Source: Microbulbifer sp. SAOS-129_SWC
Lineage (GTDB): Bacteria; Pseudomonadota; Gammaproteobacteria; Pseudomonadales; Cellvibrionaceae
Reading direction: 5' to 3'
Length of the DNA stretch: 64,000 bases
NCBI RefSeq assembly: GCF_039696035.1
Contig: NZ_CP155567.1
Span: 1-64,000 of the forward strand
The notes under the pieces were generated by a model, which saw only the letters and a program-made list of their open reading frames with translations, searched no databases and was not told the origin of the DNA. Positions 37,513-46,931 of this stretch are shown in pieces. The position numbers and the translations under genes are program-made. Each line of letters starts with the position of its first letter. Within the stretch, counting starts at the first letter, position 1.

Positions 37513-39059
37513 GAATCGGGCACCCAGCGATCAACCCAGGTCTCCGCCTCGCGGCCATCGGCAAATTTCAGCTCCAGGCGCAGTTCCGCCACCGCGCTGC
37601 CGTCCGGATCCAGTTCGAAACTCACGCGGTAGCCTTTGGTGGTCGGGTTGCGCTGCACCACCACATTCTTGATGGTGCCGGTGGAGGCCGTGACTGTCGC
37701 CCCGGGCAGTTTCTCCGCCGGCGGCAGGCTCTCGGCGTAGTCGACCACGAACAGCCGGTTGGGTGTCGGCTTCTTGATGTCGGCGCGCCCGGAGCGCGTG
37801 CTGACCACGCGCACCGCATTGGACGCGGGCTGGGTGCCCCAGATCATGCGGTAGGCGAAGCTGAATTCCGAGCCGGCCTTGAGGACCTGCTGCGGATTCC
37901 AGTAGCTGACGATATTGTCGTTGGCCTCGGACTGGCTGGGGATCTCCACCAGCGTCACCGCGCCCTTGCCCCAGTTGCCCACTGGCTCTATCCACAGGCT
38001 CGGGCGCTTCTCGTAGTGCGCCTCCAGGTCCTCGTAGCGGGCGAAGTCGCGTTCGCGCTGCATCAGCCCGAAGCCCACCGGGTCGGCGTCGGCGAAGGCG
38101 CTGACCTGCAGCTGCTTCGGGTTGGCCAGCGGGCGCCACAGCCGCTCGCCCTTGCCGTTCTCGATCAGCAGGCCGTCGGAATCGTGCACCTGCGGGCGAT
38201 AGTCGTCGGCGTGACGGCGGTCGTTCATCGAGAACATGAACATACTGGTGGCGGGCGCCAGGCCGACCTTGTCGAGGTCGACGCGCGGGAACAGGGTCGC
38301 CTCGACATCCATCACCGTGTTGTCCCCGGGGCGGATGGTAAAGCGGTAGGCGCCGGTGGTGCTGGGGCTGTCGAGCAGTGCGTCGACGGTGATTGTATTG
38401 CTGTCGCCGGACGGCTTTTCAATCCAGAAAGTACGGAAAGCCGGGAATTCTTCCCCCGCCGGGTCGGCGGTCTTGAGCGCCAGGCCGCGCGCCGACAGGC
38501 CGTAGCTCTGGTGGCGCCCCAGCGAGCGGAAATAGCTGGCGCCCTGGAACACCGCCAGCTCGTCAAAGTAGTCCGAGTTGATCGGTGCGTGCAGGCGGAA
38601 ACCGGAAAAGCCGATGTCCTTGCGCGGCAGCGGCTTGTTCATGACATCGCCGGTGGTGAAGAGGTCGGGGCTGTAGGGAATGTGTCGGGCCTTGCCGTTT
38701 TCGACCTCATACACCTGCACCGGGTTCTTGAAAAACAGGCCGAGCGGGAAGAACTGCACCTGGTAGGGCAGGTTCTCATGGGCCCACAGGGCCCGGGCGG
38801 GAGCGAAGCGGATATCGCGGTATTCGTCGTAGCTGATATCGGCGAGTTCCGGCGGCAGCGCGTCGGCCGGCGCCTGATAGGGCTTTTGTGCCAGATTGCG
38901 TGCCAGCGTCAGTACTGTTGCGCGGCTGAAACTGGCCGATGCATGCGCCTCGGTGGCCGGTGGCTTGCCGGATTCGGCGGCGGGCGCCAGGTTTGCCATG
39001 CCCGCCAGCAGCAACAGTGCGCTGAGCCTCCATAGAGTGTTTGCTACCGATCGATGCAC
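37509..39059 (-). CDS. opgG: Glucans biosynthesis protein G
   Basis: Periplasmic protein needed for branching or length control of osmoregulated periplasmic glucans. It has a signal peptide ([22 protein letters not shown]) and the MdoG fold, including [36 protein letters not shown] and YRMIWGTQP. The start is GTG at 39059, giving 516 residues. It is translationally coupled to opgH. Confidence 0.93.
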   Translation of the reverse strand: MHRSVANTLWRLSALLLLAGMANLAPAAESGKPPATEAHASASFSRATVLTLARNLAQKPYQAPADALPPELADISYDEYRDIRFAPARALWAHENLPYQVQFFPLGLFFKNPVQVYEVENGKARHIPYSPDLFTTGDVMNKPLPRKDIGFSGFRLHAPINSDYFDELAVFQGASYFRSLGRHQSYGLSARGLALKTADPAGEEFPAFRTFWIEKPSGDSNTITVDALLDSPSTTGAYRFTIRPGDNTVMDVEATLFPRVDLDKVGLAPATSMFMFSMNDRRHADDYRPQVHDSDGLLIENGKGERLWRPLANPKQLQVSAFADADPVGFGLMQRERDFARYEDLEAHYEKRPSLWIEPVGNWGKGAVTLVEIPSQSEANDNIVSYWNPQQVLKAGSEFSFAYRMIWGTQPASNAVRVVSTRSGRADIKKPTPNRLFVVDYAESLPPAEKLPGATVTASTGTIKNVVVQRNPTTKGYRVSFELDPDGSAVAELRLELKFADGREAETWVDRWVPDS

Positions 39060-39290
39060 ATGACCTCCCCACCTGGGTAATTCCGTTGAAGTTGGCTGCG
39101 AGCCGGCGCAGACAGGGAAATTGCCGCGCCAGAGTTGGCGTTAGACGCCATCCGCCGCGGATTTATCCGGAACTAGTGCACAAAAATTGAACGATGGCGA
39201 ATTTGGCTGCGGTTTCGGGCGCTAGCGGCGGGTACCGCGGTGTTGCGCGGTGGGGCATGGCGGCTGCTCAATGGACTCGCCGGCGCGGGT

Positions 39291-39917
39291 TCAGGCGCGC
39301 TCGGGCGCACGCTGGTCGCTGCTGCCGGTCGACAGGCGCTGGTGGGCGAGCAGCCCCAGGCACAGCAGGGATCCCGTTGCCGCCCCCCACAGGTGGGCGT
39401 CTGTGGCCACGGGTACCCCAATGAGCCGGGCGGTGGCGTCACTGGCGCCGACCAGTTGCTCCCACGCCACCTTGGCCCAGGTACCGGCCACCAGCAGGTA
39501 GCCGGTCCGCCAGCCGCTGGCGATGTCGCGGTAGCCACCCCAGATCACCAGGCCGTGCAGCACGCCGGATAGCCCCAGGTACAGCTGTGTCGCCGGTGAA
39601 AACCAGTAGAGTCCGAGACCGCAACCGAGCGCGATCAGCGCCACGACGCCGAAAAAATTCGCCGGGCGGTAATGGGACCGGTGCAGCACCCACAGCAGTG
39701 CCAGGCCGGCGCTGTTGAGGAGAAAATGTGCGGTGCCGGAGTGGGTGAGATGGCCGCTCAGCAGGCGCCACCACTGTCCCTGCGCAATCAGTGCCCGATC
39801 GTAGATCAGCGGGCCTTGCAGGCGCGCGCTCCACCACCAACAGGCGGCAATGGCGATAAACAGCACCAGGGGGCCGAGCAGTCCGCAGCGCCTCCGGCCG
39901 GTGGTGATTTCAATCAT
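39291..39917 (-). CDS. rrtA: Rhombosortase (GlyGly-CTERM processing rhomboid protease)
   Basis: Rhomboid-type intramembrane serine protease of 208 residues with about six membrane helices. Features are GQWWRLLSGHLTHSGTAHFLLN, the nucleophile in YLGLSGVLHG, and the partner histidine in DAHLWGAATG. This short form with GLSGVLHG is characteristic of rhombosortases, which cleave GlyGly-CTERM tails of secreted proteins. No GlyGly-CTERM protein is encoded in the window, so substrates are elsewhere. The ATG at 39917 is preferred to the TTG at 39944. Confidence 0.87.
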   Translation of the reverse strand: MIEITTGRRRCGLLGPLVLFIAIAACWWWSARLQGPLIYDRALIAQGQWWRLLSGHLTHSGTAHFLLNSAGLALLWVLHRSHYRPANFFGVVALIALGCGLGLYWFSPATQLYLGLSGVLHGLVIWGGYRDIASGWRTGYLLVAGTWAKVAWEQLVGASDATARLIGVPVATDAHLWGAATGSLLCLGLLAHQRLSTGSSDQRAPERA

Positions 39918-40282
39918 GCGGATAGGTCGAAAACAATAAAACAACTGCCAGTATCACACAGGGGGATGGCGCTGCGCCATCGACGGCGCCGCGTCACGGA
40001 CAGTTGCGCAGCGCGGCGGAAAACCGCTGCACCGCCGGCACTTTTTCGTTGTGTATGAATTTTTCCGGCCCGGCAAAAACCTTGCTGGCCGCCAGGATGG
40101 GGGCGCGCTATTGTCGCTATCGATAGCGGCATCAGCGCAGAGCGCCGCGCGCCCGGCGGGGTTTTATCGGCTCTTGCGTGTTGCGGGTACCGCAAGGCCG
40201 CACCGTGCCGTACTTGTCTAATCTTCTACTATTCGTTAGATTGCCGCGTTTTCCCGCATCGCCAGTGTAAAAGAGAACAGAC
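39918..40282. other. Divergent intergenic region between rrtA and the PurE-like gene
   Basis: About 365 bases with no supported gene. It contains a likely promoter at 40214-40242 for the rightward PurE-like gene. Otherwise it holds GC-rich sequence with no recognisable motif. Confidence 0.6.
40214..40242 (+). promoter_or_regulatory. Likely sigma-70 promoter of the PurE-like/tsaC operon
   Basis: TTGTCT at 40214-40219, a 17-base spacer, and TAGATT at 40237-40242, located 41 bases before the PurE-like start. The stretch is AT-rich relative to its surroundings. Confidence 0.5.
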
Positions 40283-40798
40283 ATGAGCAAGCCTTTTGTC
40301 GCCATTCTGATAGGAGCTGACTCCGACCTGCCGGTGATGGAAGCTGCCTTCGGCGTCCTGGATAAATTTGATATCCCGTTTGAGGTCAAAGTCTCCTCCG
40401 CCCATCACTCGCCCGACAGCACCCGCGACTACGTCAGCGACGCCGACCAGCGCGGTTGCGCCGCCTTTATCTGTGCCTCCGGTGTGGCTACGCATCTGGC
40501 CGTGGCCGTGTCGGCGGCAACACTCAGGCCGGTGATCGGTGTGCCCATCGATGTGTCCGCAGGCGACCTGAATACGCTGCTGCCGACCGTGCAGACGCCG
40601 GGTGGTTTCCCGGTGGCCACGGTTGCCACTGGCAAGGTCGGCGCGCAGAACGCCGCCTATCTGGCTGCGCAGATCCTCGCTTGCGTCGATACCGACCTGC
40701 ACCAGAAGCTGGTCGACGAGCGCCGCGCCAATGCCGAGGCCGTCGTCGCCAGGGACGTGCAATTGCAGAAAGATCTGCAATCGCGCCGGTCCAGGTAG
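40283..40798 (+). CDS. Divergent PurE-like (AIR carboxylase family) protein
   Basis: Protein of 171 residues with the PurE fold: ILIGADSDLPVMEAAF (phosphate-site Ser-Asp-Asp kept), SAHHSPDSTRDYV where PurE has SAHRTP, FICASGVATHLAVAVSAAT where PurE has IAGAGGAAHLPGM, and VQTPGGFPVATVATGKVGAQNAAYLAAQIL. The two catalytic-region histidines (SAH, THL) are kept, but the arginine and the glycine-rich loop are changed. A standard purE-purK pair lies at 43868-45532, so this copy probably has another substrate or role. It is 5 bases upstream of tsaC and probably co-transcribed with it. Confidence 0.8.
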   Translation: MSKPFVAILIGADSDLPVMEAAFGVLDKFDIPFEVKVSSAHHSPDSTRDYVSDADQRGCAAFICASGVATHLAVAVSAATLRPVIGVPIDVSAGDLNTLLPTVQTPGGFPVATVATGKVGAQNAAYLAAQILACVDTDLHQKLVDERRANAEAVVARDVQLQKDLQSRRSR

Positions 40799-40803
40799 GC
40801 GGG

Positions 40804-41367
40804 ATGAAGTTTTCCCCGCTCGCCGTACAGCAGGCCGCCCGCACCATCGCCGCCGGTGGCGTCATTGCCCATCCGACTGAATCCGTATGGGGGCTCGCTT
40901 GCGATCCGTTCAATGCGCAGGCGGTCGAGCGCTTGCTGCGCCTGAAGAACCGCCCGCTGGAAAAGGGCCTGATCCTGGTCTCCGGTGACGAGCGCGACTT
41001 TGGCGCATTGTTGGACAATCTCTCCGGCGCGCAGCTGCAACAGCTGCACGCCACCTGGCCCGGCCCGGTTACCTGGCTGGTGCCGCATTTCGGCCGCGTC
41101 CCCGCCTGGATCAGTGGTGCCCACCACTCGGTGGCGCTGCGCTGCACCGATCACCCGTTTACCGCGGCACTGACGCGTGCCTACGGCGGTGCTATTGTGT
41201 CCACCTCCGCGAATCCCGCCGGCAGCCAGGCGGCGCGGCACAAGTATCAGGTGCTGCGTTATTTTGGCGACGAACTGGATTTTGTCGGTGGCGGTGCCAC
41301 CGGCGGTCGCCGCGCCCCCAGCGAGATCCGCGACCTGATCAGCGGCGGCGTGGTGCGCCCGAGCTAG
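40804..41367 (+). CDS. tsaC: Threonylcarbamoyl-AMP synthase
   Basis: YrdC/Sua5-family enzyme that makes threonylcarbamoyl-AMP from threonine, bicarbonate and ATP for t6A37 tRNA modification. It shows GGVIAHPTESVWGLACDP, RLLRLKNRPLEKGLIL, WPGPVTWLVP, RCTDHPF and IVSTSANPAGSQAA. At 187 residues it is the short TsaC form. Its place near dprA, hemF and aroE is conserved. It follows the PurE-like gene closely. Confidence 0.95.
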   Translation: MKFSPLAVQQAARTIAAGGVIAHPTESVWGLACDPFNAQAVERLLRLKNRPLEKGLILVSGDERDFGALLDNLSGAQLQQLHATWPGPVTWLVPHFGRVPAWISGAHHSVALRCTDHPFTAALTRAYGGAIVSTSANPAGSQAARHKYQVLRYFGDELDFVGGGATGGRRAPSEIRDLISGGVVRPS

Positions 41368-41396
41368 ACACCCATCCCCTCACAGCAAACGATTGA

Positions 41397-42308
<912 letters not shown>

Positions 42309-42354
42309 GCCCGTCGCTTCATCATCCACGGAATATCGATTAAGGAGAGCCGCT

Positions 42355-42813
42355 GTGCACAAGGCGCGACTCGAACAGATCAACCGCCTGTTTCTCGACT
42401 ACCGGCGCCATTTCGAAATCGGCGACGCGCAACAGGTCGCGGATTTCTACCGTTTCCCGCTGCACTACTATCGCGAGGACGGCAGCAAGCTGACCGTATC
42501 GCGCGACGAGTTCGTGCAGCATGTGGACAAACTGCTGAGCGCTTACCGGCGCCTGGATGTGAACCAGATTCTCGGCACCGTCACCGATGTGAACGAGTTG
42601 AACGAGAACAACAGCCTGGCGACCCTGAACTGGATTCTGCTGTGCCCGGATGGGGACAAGAGCACGGAGCTCTACAGCGCCACGACCCGCTACCTGCTCG
42701 GCGACACCGAGGACGGCCTCAAGATCGACGGCCTGATCCTGGTGGACGAGGCAGCCAAGATCCGTGGTGCGGTGCGCGCGCGCAAGCGCGGCGAGCGGGA
42801 CTCAACACCGTGA
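42355..42813 (+). CDS. NTF2/SnoaL-like small protein
   Basis: Protein of 152 residues starting at GTG after GGAGAGCCGCT. A leading helix (INRLFLDYRRHFEIGDAQQVADFY) followed by curved strands (FPLHYYREDGSKLTVSRDEFV) and IDGLILVDEAAKIRG suggests an NTF2/SnoaL-like cone fold, usually a small-molecule pocket or a dimerisation module. No catalytic residues can be assigned. It lies between hemF and aroE and overlaps the aroE start by 4 bases, so it is in that operon. Confidence 0.75.
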   Translation: MHKARLEQINRLFLDYRRHFEIGDAQQVADFYRFPLHYYREDGSKLTVSRDEFVQHVDKLLSAYRRLDVNQILGTVTDVNELNENNSLATLNWILLCPDGDKSTELYSATTRYLLGDTEDGLKIDGLILVDEAAKIRGAVRARKRGERDSTP

Positions 42814-43646
42814 GTGATCGCTACGCCGTGGTGGGTAACCCCATCGCCCATTCGCTGTCGCCACAGATTCACACCGCCTTCGCCGCGCAGACCGGTGAGG
42901 ATATCCACTACGACAAGCTGCTGGCGGAAAAGGGCGCGTTTGCTGAATTTGCACGTGACTTTTTCGCCACCGGCGGCCGCGGCCTGAATGTCACGGTGCC
43001 GTTCAAGCTGGACGCCTGCGAGTTGGCCGATCGCCTGACCGAGCGCGCCAGCGCCGCCGGCGCGGTCAATACGTTGAAACTGCAGGCGGATGGCAGCTTG
43101 CTCGGCGACAACACCGACGGCGCCGGCCTGGTAGCAGATATCCGCGACAACCTGGGCTGGCCGATCGCCGGCCAGCGCGTGCTGCTGCTCGGTGCCGGCG
43201 GTGCCGCGCGCGGCGCGCTGTTGCCGCTGCTGGCGGAGCGCCCGGCGCTACTGACCATCGCCAACCGCACCGCCGCCAGGGCGCTGGATCTGGCGACGGA
43301 ATTCGCCGGCCTCGGCGGGCAGGACTGTCCCCTCGGTGGCGGCGGTTACGAGACTCTGGTGGGCCACTTCGACCTGGTGATCAACGCCAGTGCCGCCAGC
43401 CTTGGCGGCGAGGTGCCGCCGTTGCCGGAGGATCTATTCGCCGCCGGCGGGCGCGCCTACGACATGGTCTACGGCGCCGAGCCGACCCCGTTTATGCGCT
43501 GGGCGCAGGCGCGTGGCGCCGAGGTGGCGGACGGCCTGGGCATGCTGGTGGGGCAGGCGGCGGAAGCGTTTTCCCTGTGGCGCGGTGTGCGCCCGGACGT
43601 GGCGCCGGTGCTGGCCGCACTGCGCACACGGCTGGCTGAAAAGTGA
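42810..43646 (+). CDS. aroE: Shikimate dehydrogenase (NADP+)
   Basis: Reduces 3-dehydroshikimate to shikimate in aromatic amino acid synthesis. The N-terminus YAVVGNPIAHSLSPQIH binds shikimate, LNVTVPFK holds the catalytic lysine, the nucleotide site is VLLLGAGGAARGAL with NRT following, and DGLGMLVGQAAEAFSLWRG closes the fold. The start is a GTG at 42810 overlapping the upstream stop (GTGA). Length is 278 residues. Confidence 0.97.
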   Translation: MSDRYAVVGNPIAHSLSPQIHTAFAAQTGEDIHYDKLLAEKGAFAEFARDFFATGGRGLNVTVPFKLDACELADRLTERASAAGAVNTLKLQADGSLLGDNTDGAGLVADIRDNLGWPIAGQRVLLLGAGGAARGALLPLLAERPALLTIANRTAARALDLATEFAGLGGQDCPLGGGGYETLVGHFDLVINASAASLGGEVPPLPEDLFAAGGRAYDMVYGAEPTPFMRWAQARGAEVADGLGMLVGQAAEAFSLWRGVRPDVAPVLAALRTRLAEK

Positions 43647-43867
43647 CGGGGTAAACGGCCCGCCGCCCCGGCGGCGCGGGGCAAATGGCCGGCAGGGGTG
43701 CTTTCTTGCCCGGTTTTGGTATCCTCACGCCCCTGATTTGTGGCGGCCAGCGGTGCCGGTGTGGGCATTCTGCCGGAGTTTCCCCCCGGCGATTACCTTA
43801 CCCTTTCAATATAAGCCGGTGGCGATAAGCCAGTCTGGCGCTCTTGCAATACTGGAGTTAAGCGTAA

Positions 43868-44359
43868 GTGAAACAGATTCCCTTCGAAAAAGTCACCATC
43901 GTGATGGGATCCCAATCTGACTGGCCGACCATGCAGCGCGCGACGGCGCCGCTGACTGAATTGCAGGTGCCGTTCGCCACCGCGGTAGTCTCCGCCCACC
44001 GCACACCCCAACGGCTGGTGGAATTCGCCACGACCGCGCACGAACAGGGCACCCAGGTGATCATCGCCGGCGCCGGCGGCTCCGCCCACCTGCCGGGTAT
44101 GATTGCCGCGATGACGCCGCTGCCGGTGATCGGCGTGCCGGTGGAGAGCAAGTTCATGACCGGGATGGACAGCCTGTTGTCGATCGTGCAGATGCCCAAG
44201 GGTGTGGCCGTTGCGACTCAGGCCGTGGGTGCCTCCGGGGCCTATAACGCCGGCCTGATGGCGGCGCAGATGCTGTCGCTGACAGACGCGGAGCTGCAGC
44301 AGCGACTGATCGCCTGGCGCGAAAAGCAGAGCGCGCAGGTGCCGTTCGAAGTTGAATGA
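43868..44359 (+). CDS. purE: N5-carboxyaminoimidazole ribonucleotide mutase
   Basis: Class I PurE, converting N5-CAIR to CAIR in purine synthesis. The canonical motifs are [29 protein letters not shown] and [21 protein letters not shown]. It has 163 residues and starts with GTG (an in-frame GTG at 43868). It is followed 42 bases later by purK, as is usual. Compare the divergent copy at 40283. Confidence 0.97.
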   Translation: MKQIPFEKVTIVMGSQSDWPTMQRATAPLTELQVPFATAVVSAHRTPQRLVEFATTAHEQGTQVIIAGAGGSAHLPGMIAAMTPLPVIGVPVESKFMTGMDSLLSIVQMPKGVAVATQAVGASGAYNAGLMAAQMLSLTDAELQQRLIAWREKQSAQVPFEVE

Positions 44360-44401
44360 AGTCGATAATGAGAAATCGGCAATGAGTGAGGTTTACCAGA
44401 G

Positions 44402-45532
44402 ATGAGCGTCAGGCGCGTAGGCATAGTCGGCTGTGGTCAGCTGGCACAGATGATGGCCCAGGAGGCCCGCCCGCTGGGGATTGAATTCAGCTTTCTGGCC
44501 GAAGGCGCAGAGGACACCACCTGCGTCGAGGGGCTCGGTACCATCGTGCGCGCCGCGGACGGCGTCGAGGGCGATAGCGCGCAAATAGAGTCGCTCTATC
44601 GCGCCATGGGCAGCCCCGAAGTGATCACCGCCGAGCGCGAGCAGGTTTCGGGCGCGCTGCTGCGCGCGCTGGAAAAGTTCTGCCCGGTGTACCCGCGTCC
44701 GGATGCGTTCGAGAAGACCCAGCACCGCCTGCGGGAGAAAAATGCCATCACCGCCGCCGGCCTGCCGGTGGCGCCGTTCGAGCCTGCGCACAACTACGAC
44801 GAGATCTGTAGCGCGGTGCAGAAACTGGGTTATCCGGCGTTTATCAAAAGCTGCGAAAACGGTTACGACGGCAAGAACCAGTGGCGCGTCGACAGCGACG
44901 CGTCCCTCGAGGCGCTGCGCGGCCAGGTGCCGGCGGGCGAGTACGTGGTGGAGCAGGGCATCAACTTCTCCCGGGAAGTGTCCCTGATCGGCGCGCGCAC
45001 CGCCGACGGCGAGGTGATTACCTACCCGCTGGCGGAGAACGATCACTATCGGGGTACCCTGCTGGTGTCCACCGCACCGGCGCCGCACGTGAGTGAAGAG
45101 CTGCAGCACACCGCCGAGACCTATCTGGCCACGCTGATGAACGCCTGGGACTACGTGGGCGTGCTGGCGATGGAGTGCTTCGTCACCGACGACGGCCTGC
45201 TGATCAACGAGCTGGCGCCGCGGGTGCACAACAGTGGTCACTGGACACTGGCCGGGGCGGAAACCAGCCAGTTTGCCAACCACGTGCGCGCGATTCTGGG
45301 CATGCCGCTGGGCGCAACCCACTGCGATCGCGTGGCGGTGATGATCAACATGCTCGGCGTCGACAAAAAGCCCGCACTGGCCAATGAAGGTGTGTGGCTG
45401 TACGGCAAGGGCCTGCGCCGCGGGCGCAAGATGGGCCACGTGATTCTGCTCGACGACACCCAGGAAGCGCTGGCCGCGCGTATCGACGCCATGCTGGAAG
45501 AACTCTACGGCGCATCCAAACGGCCCGCCTGA
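44402..45532 (+). CDS. purK: 5-(carboxyamino)imidazole ribonucleotide synthase
   Basis: ATP-grasp enzyme that makes N5-CAIR from AIR, bicarbonate and ATP, supplying PurE. The N-terminal VGIVGCGQLAQMMAQEA, ATP-grasp segments (GYPAFIKSCENGYDGKNQW, GVLAMECFVTDDGLLINELAPRVHNSGHWT) and C-terminal KMGHVILL are typical. Length is 376 residues. A perfect hairpin follows its stop. Confidence 0.96.
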   Translation: MSVRRVGIVGCGQLAQMMAQEARPLGIEFSFLAEGAEDTTCVEGLGTIVRAADGVEGDSAQIESLYRAMGSPEVITAEREQVSGALLRALEKFCPVYPRPDAFEKTQHRLREKNAITAAGLPVAPFEPAHNYDEICSAVQKLGYPAFIKSCENGYDGKNQWRVDSDASLEALRGQVPAGEYVVEQGINFSREVSLIGARTADGEVITYPLAENDHYRGTLLVSTAPAPHVSEELQHTAETYLATLMNAWDYVGVLAMECFVTDDGLLINELAPRVHNSGHWTLAGAETSQFANHVRAILGMPLGATHCDRVAVMINMLGVDKKPALANEGVWLYGKGLRRGRKMGHVILLDDTQEALAARIDAMLEELYGASKRPA

Positions 45533-45567
45533 GGTCCTCTGTCAGCAGGGCCGCGACCCCGTCAGAA

Positions 45568-45594
45568 GGCATAGCCCCGTCAGCGGGCTATGCC
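45568..45594. terminator. Hairpin after purK
   Basis: GGCATAGCCC (45568-45577) and GGGCTATGCC (45585-45594) form a perfect 10-bp stem with a 7-base loop, about 35 bases past the purK stop. No T-tract follows, so it is either an atypical terminator or an mRNA-stabilising structure. Confidence 0.5.
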
Positions 45595-45734
45595 GATCCC
45601 GCATTCCGATCCATCCCGAACTGCAAAAATGCATAACCGTTTACGGTCCTGTGGCCGGGATTTGGCATACTGCCGTCTATTCATCCTGCGGTTTATCAAT
45701 CGTTGTTACGGACTCCAATCATAGGAAGTAATCA

Positions 45735-46136
45735 GTGCGAGAGTTTGTTAAAAACCTGTCCGTCTGCTTCGCCGCCGGCTGCCTTGGCGGCCTGGGGTAT
45801 GCGCTGGCGCTGTGGGCCATGGGACACTACGGCATTACCCGCGCCTTTGCTGTAGATATCGCGCCGCACCTGTCCAACGGCTACATCTATCAACGGGTGG
45901 TTTGGGGCGGTATCTGCGGGCTGGTGTTCCTGCTACCGCTACAGAAAACCTGGTTCGCGCGGGGCTTTTTCCTGTCGCTGATTCCGGCCGGGGTGCTGCT
46001 GCTGTTGATCCTGCCGATGCACGGCTACGGTATCGGCGCACTGCTGCTGGGTACGCTGACCCCGCTGGTGATCGTGCTCGCCTGCGCGGCCGGCGGCATC
46101 GCCGGCTCCGGCCTGCTGCGCGCGCAGGGCAAGTAA
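45735..46136 (+). CDS. Small integral membrane protein of unknown function
   Basis: Protein of 133 residues starting at GTG after GGAAGTAATCA. Four hydrophobic segments are visible (LSVCFAAGCLGGLGYALALWAM, VVWGGICGLVFLLPL, FFLSLIPAGVLLLLILPM, ALLLGTLTPLVIVLACAAGG). I do not recognise the family. It stands alone between purK and the convergent carbonic anhydrase gene. Confidence 0.75.
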   Translation: MREFVKNLSVCFAAGCLGGLGYALALWAMGHYGITRAFAVDIAPHLSNGYIYQRVVWGGICGLVFLLPLQKTWFARGFFLSLIPAGVLLLLILPMHGYGIGALLLGTLTPLVIVLACAAGGIAGSGLLRAQGK

Positions 46137-46163
46137 CCCGAGCCGACGGCAGGGCCCGGACTG

Positions 46164-46736
46164 CTATTGCTCGGGGAAAGCGTCTGGACACGTCTGCTGC
46201 AGGTACTCGTCCTTCAGCTTGACGTAATTGGCGGCGGAATAGCGGAAAAACTCGCGCTCCTTGTCCGTCAGCGGGCGCGCCTGTTTACACGGCGCGCCGA
46301 CATACAGATAGCCACTCTCGAGTTTCCTGCCCGGCGGCACCAGCGCGCCGGCGGCCAGCACCACCTCGTCTTCGATCACTGCGCCGTCCAGTACGATGGC
46401 ACCGATACCGACCAGCACCCGGCTGCCGACGGTGCAGCCGTGCAGGCACGCCTTGTGGCCGATGGTGACGTCCGCACCGATGGTGAGTGGCCAGCCCGCC
46501 TCGTTGAACGGACCGGCGTGGGTGATGTGCAGCACGGCGCCGTCCTGCACGCTGGTGCGCGCGCCGATGCGGATGCGGTGCATGTCGCCGCGCACGACCG
46601 CCATCGGCCACACCGAGCAGTCATCGCCCAGTTCGACATCGCCGATAACCGTGCACTGGGGATCGATATAGACGGCCTCGCCGAGTTGTGGTGATTTCTG
46701 CTCACCGCCGTGGTTGTGAGGGCGCAGTGGGGACAT
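46164..46736 (-). CDS. Gamma-class carbonic anhydrase-like protein (YrdA family)
   Basis: Left-handed beta-helix hexapeptide protein of 190 residues. Metal-ligand histidines are in VLHITHAG and IGHKACLHGC, and the repeats read ADVTIGH, VGSRVLVGIGAIVLDGAVIED. The YrdA/Cam group trimerises and is often a carbonic anhydrase homologue with weak or unproven activity. I chose the ATG at 46736, which has AGGAG at a good distance; the open frame upstream runs into an inverted-repeat element. It is divergent from prlC, as in Pseudomonas. Confidence 0.92.
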   Translation of the reverse strand: MSPLRPHNHGGEQKSPQLGEAVYIDPQCTVIGDVELGDDCSVWPMAVVRGDMHRIRIGARTSVQDGAVLHITHAGPFNEAGWPLTIGADVTIGHKACLHGCTVGSRVLVGIGAIVLDGAVIEDEVVLAAGALVPPGRKLESGYLYVGAPCKQARPLTDKEREFFRYSAANYVKLKDEYLQQTCPDAFPEQ

Positions 46737-46775
46737 GGACAAGCTCCTGTACAATGGGCTGTCTATCATAGCCTT

Positions 46776-46904
46776 AGGGCTCGCGCAGGTATAACTTCTG
46801 CATTCGAGCGCATCTGTGCTCTCGGACAGATTTTTGCTCCTGCAAAATCTGCACTTCCGCCATCCATGGCGGTCGTGCGACGAAGTTATACCTGCGCGAG
46901 CCCT
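46776..46904. repeat. Structured inverted-repeat element (MITE-like)
   Basis: A perfect 23-bp inverted repeat (46776-46798 with 46882-46904, starting AGGGCTCGCGCAGG) encloses 83 bases. Inside are two further hairpins: CAGATTTTTGC with GCAAAATCTG (about 46828-46852) and CCGCCAT with ATGGCGG (about 46857-46872). The whole could fold into a multi-armed structure. It fills the divergent carbonic anhydrase-prlC intergenic region. It looks like a non-autonomous mobile element or an interspersed palindromic repeat; no other copy is in the window. Confidence 0.75.
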
Positions 46905-46931
46905 TATCATCCATCGAGCACAGGGTGTCCC

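Noticed and set aside
37497..39035. 512-codon plus-strand open frame opposite opgG
   Set aside because: Antisense to opgG, which has a signal peptide and clear family motifs.
46710..46931. N-terminal extension of prlC
   Set aside because: It runs through the inverted-repeat element; the conserved start is the ATG at 46932.
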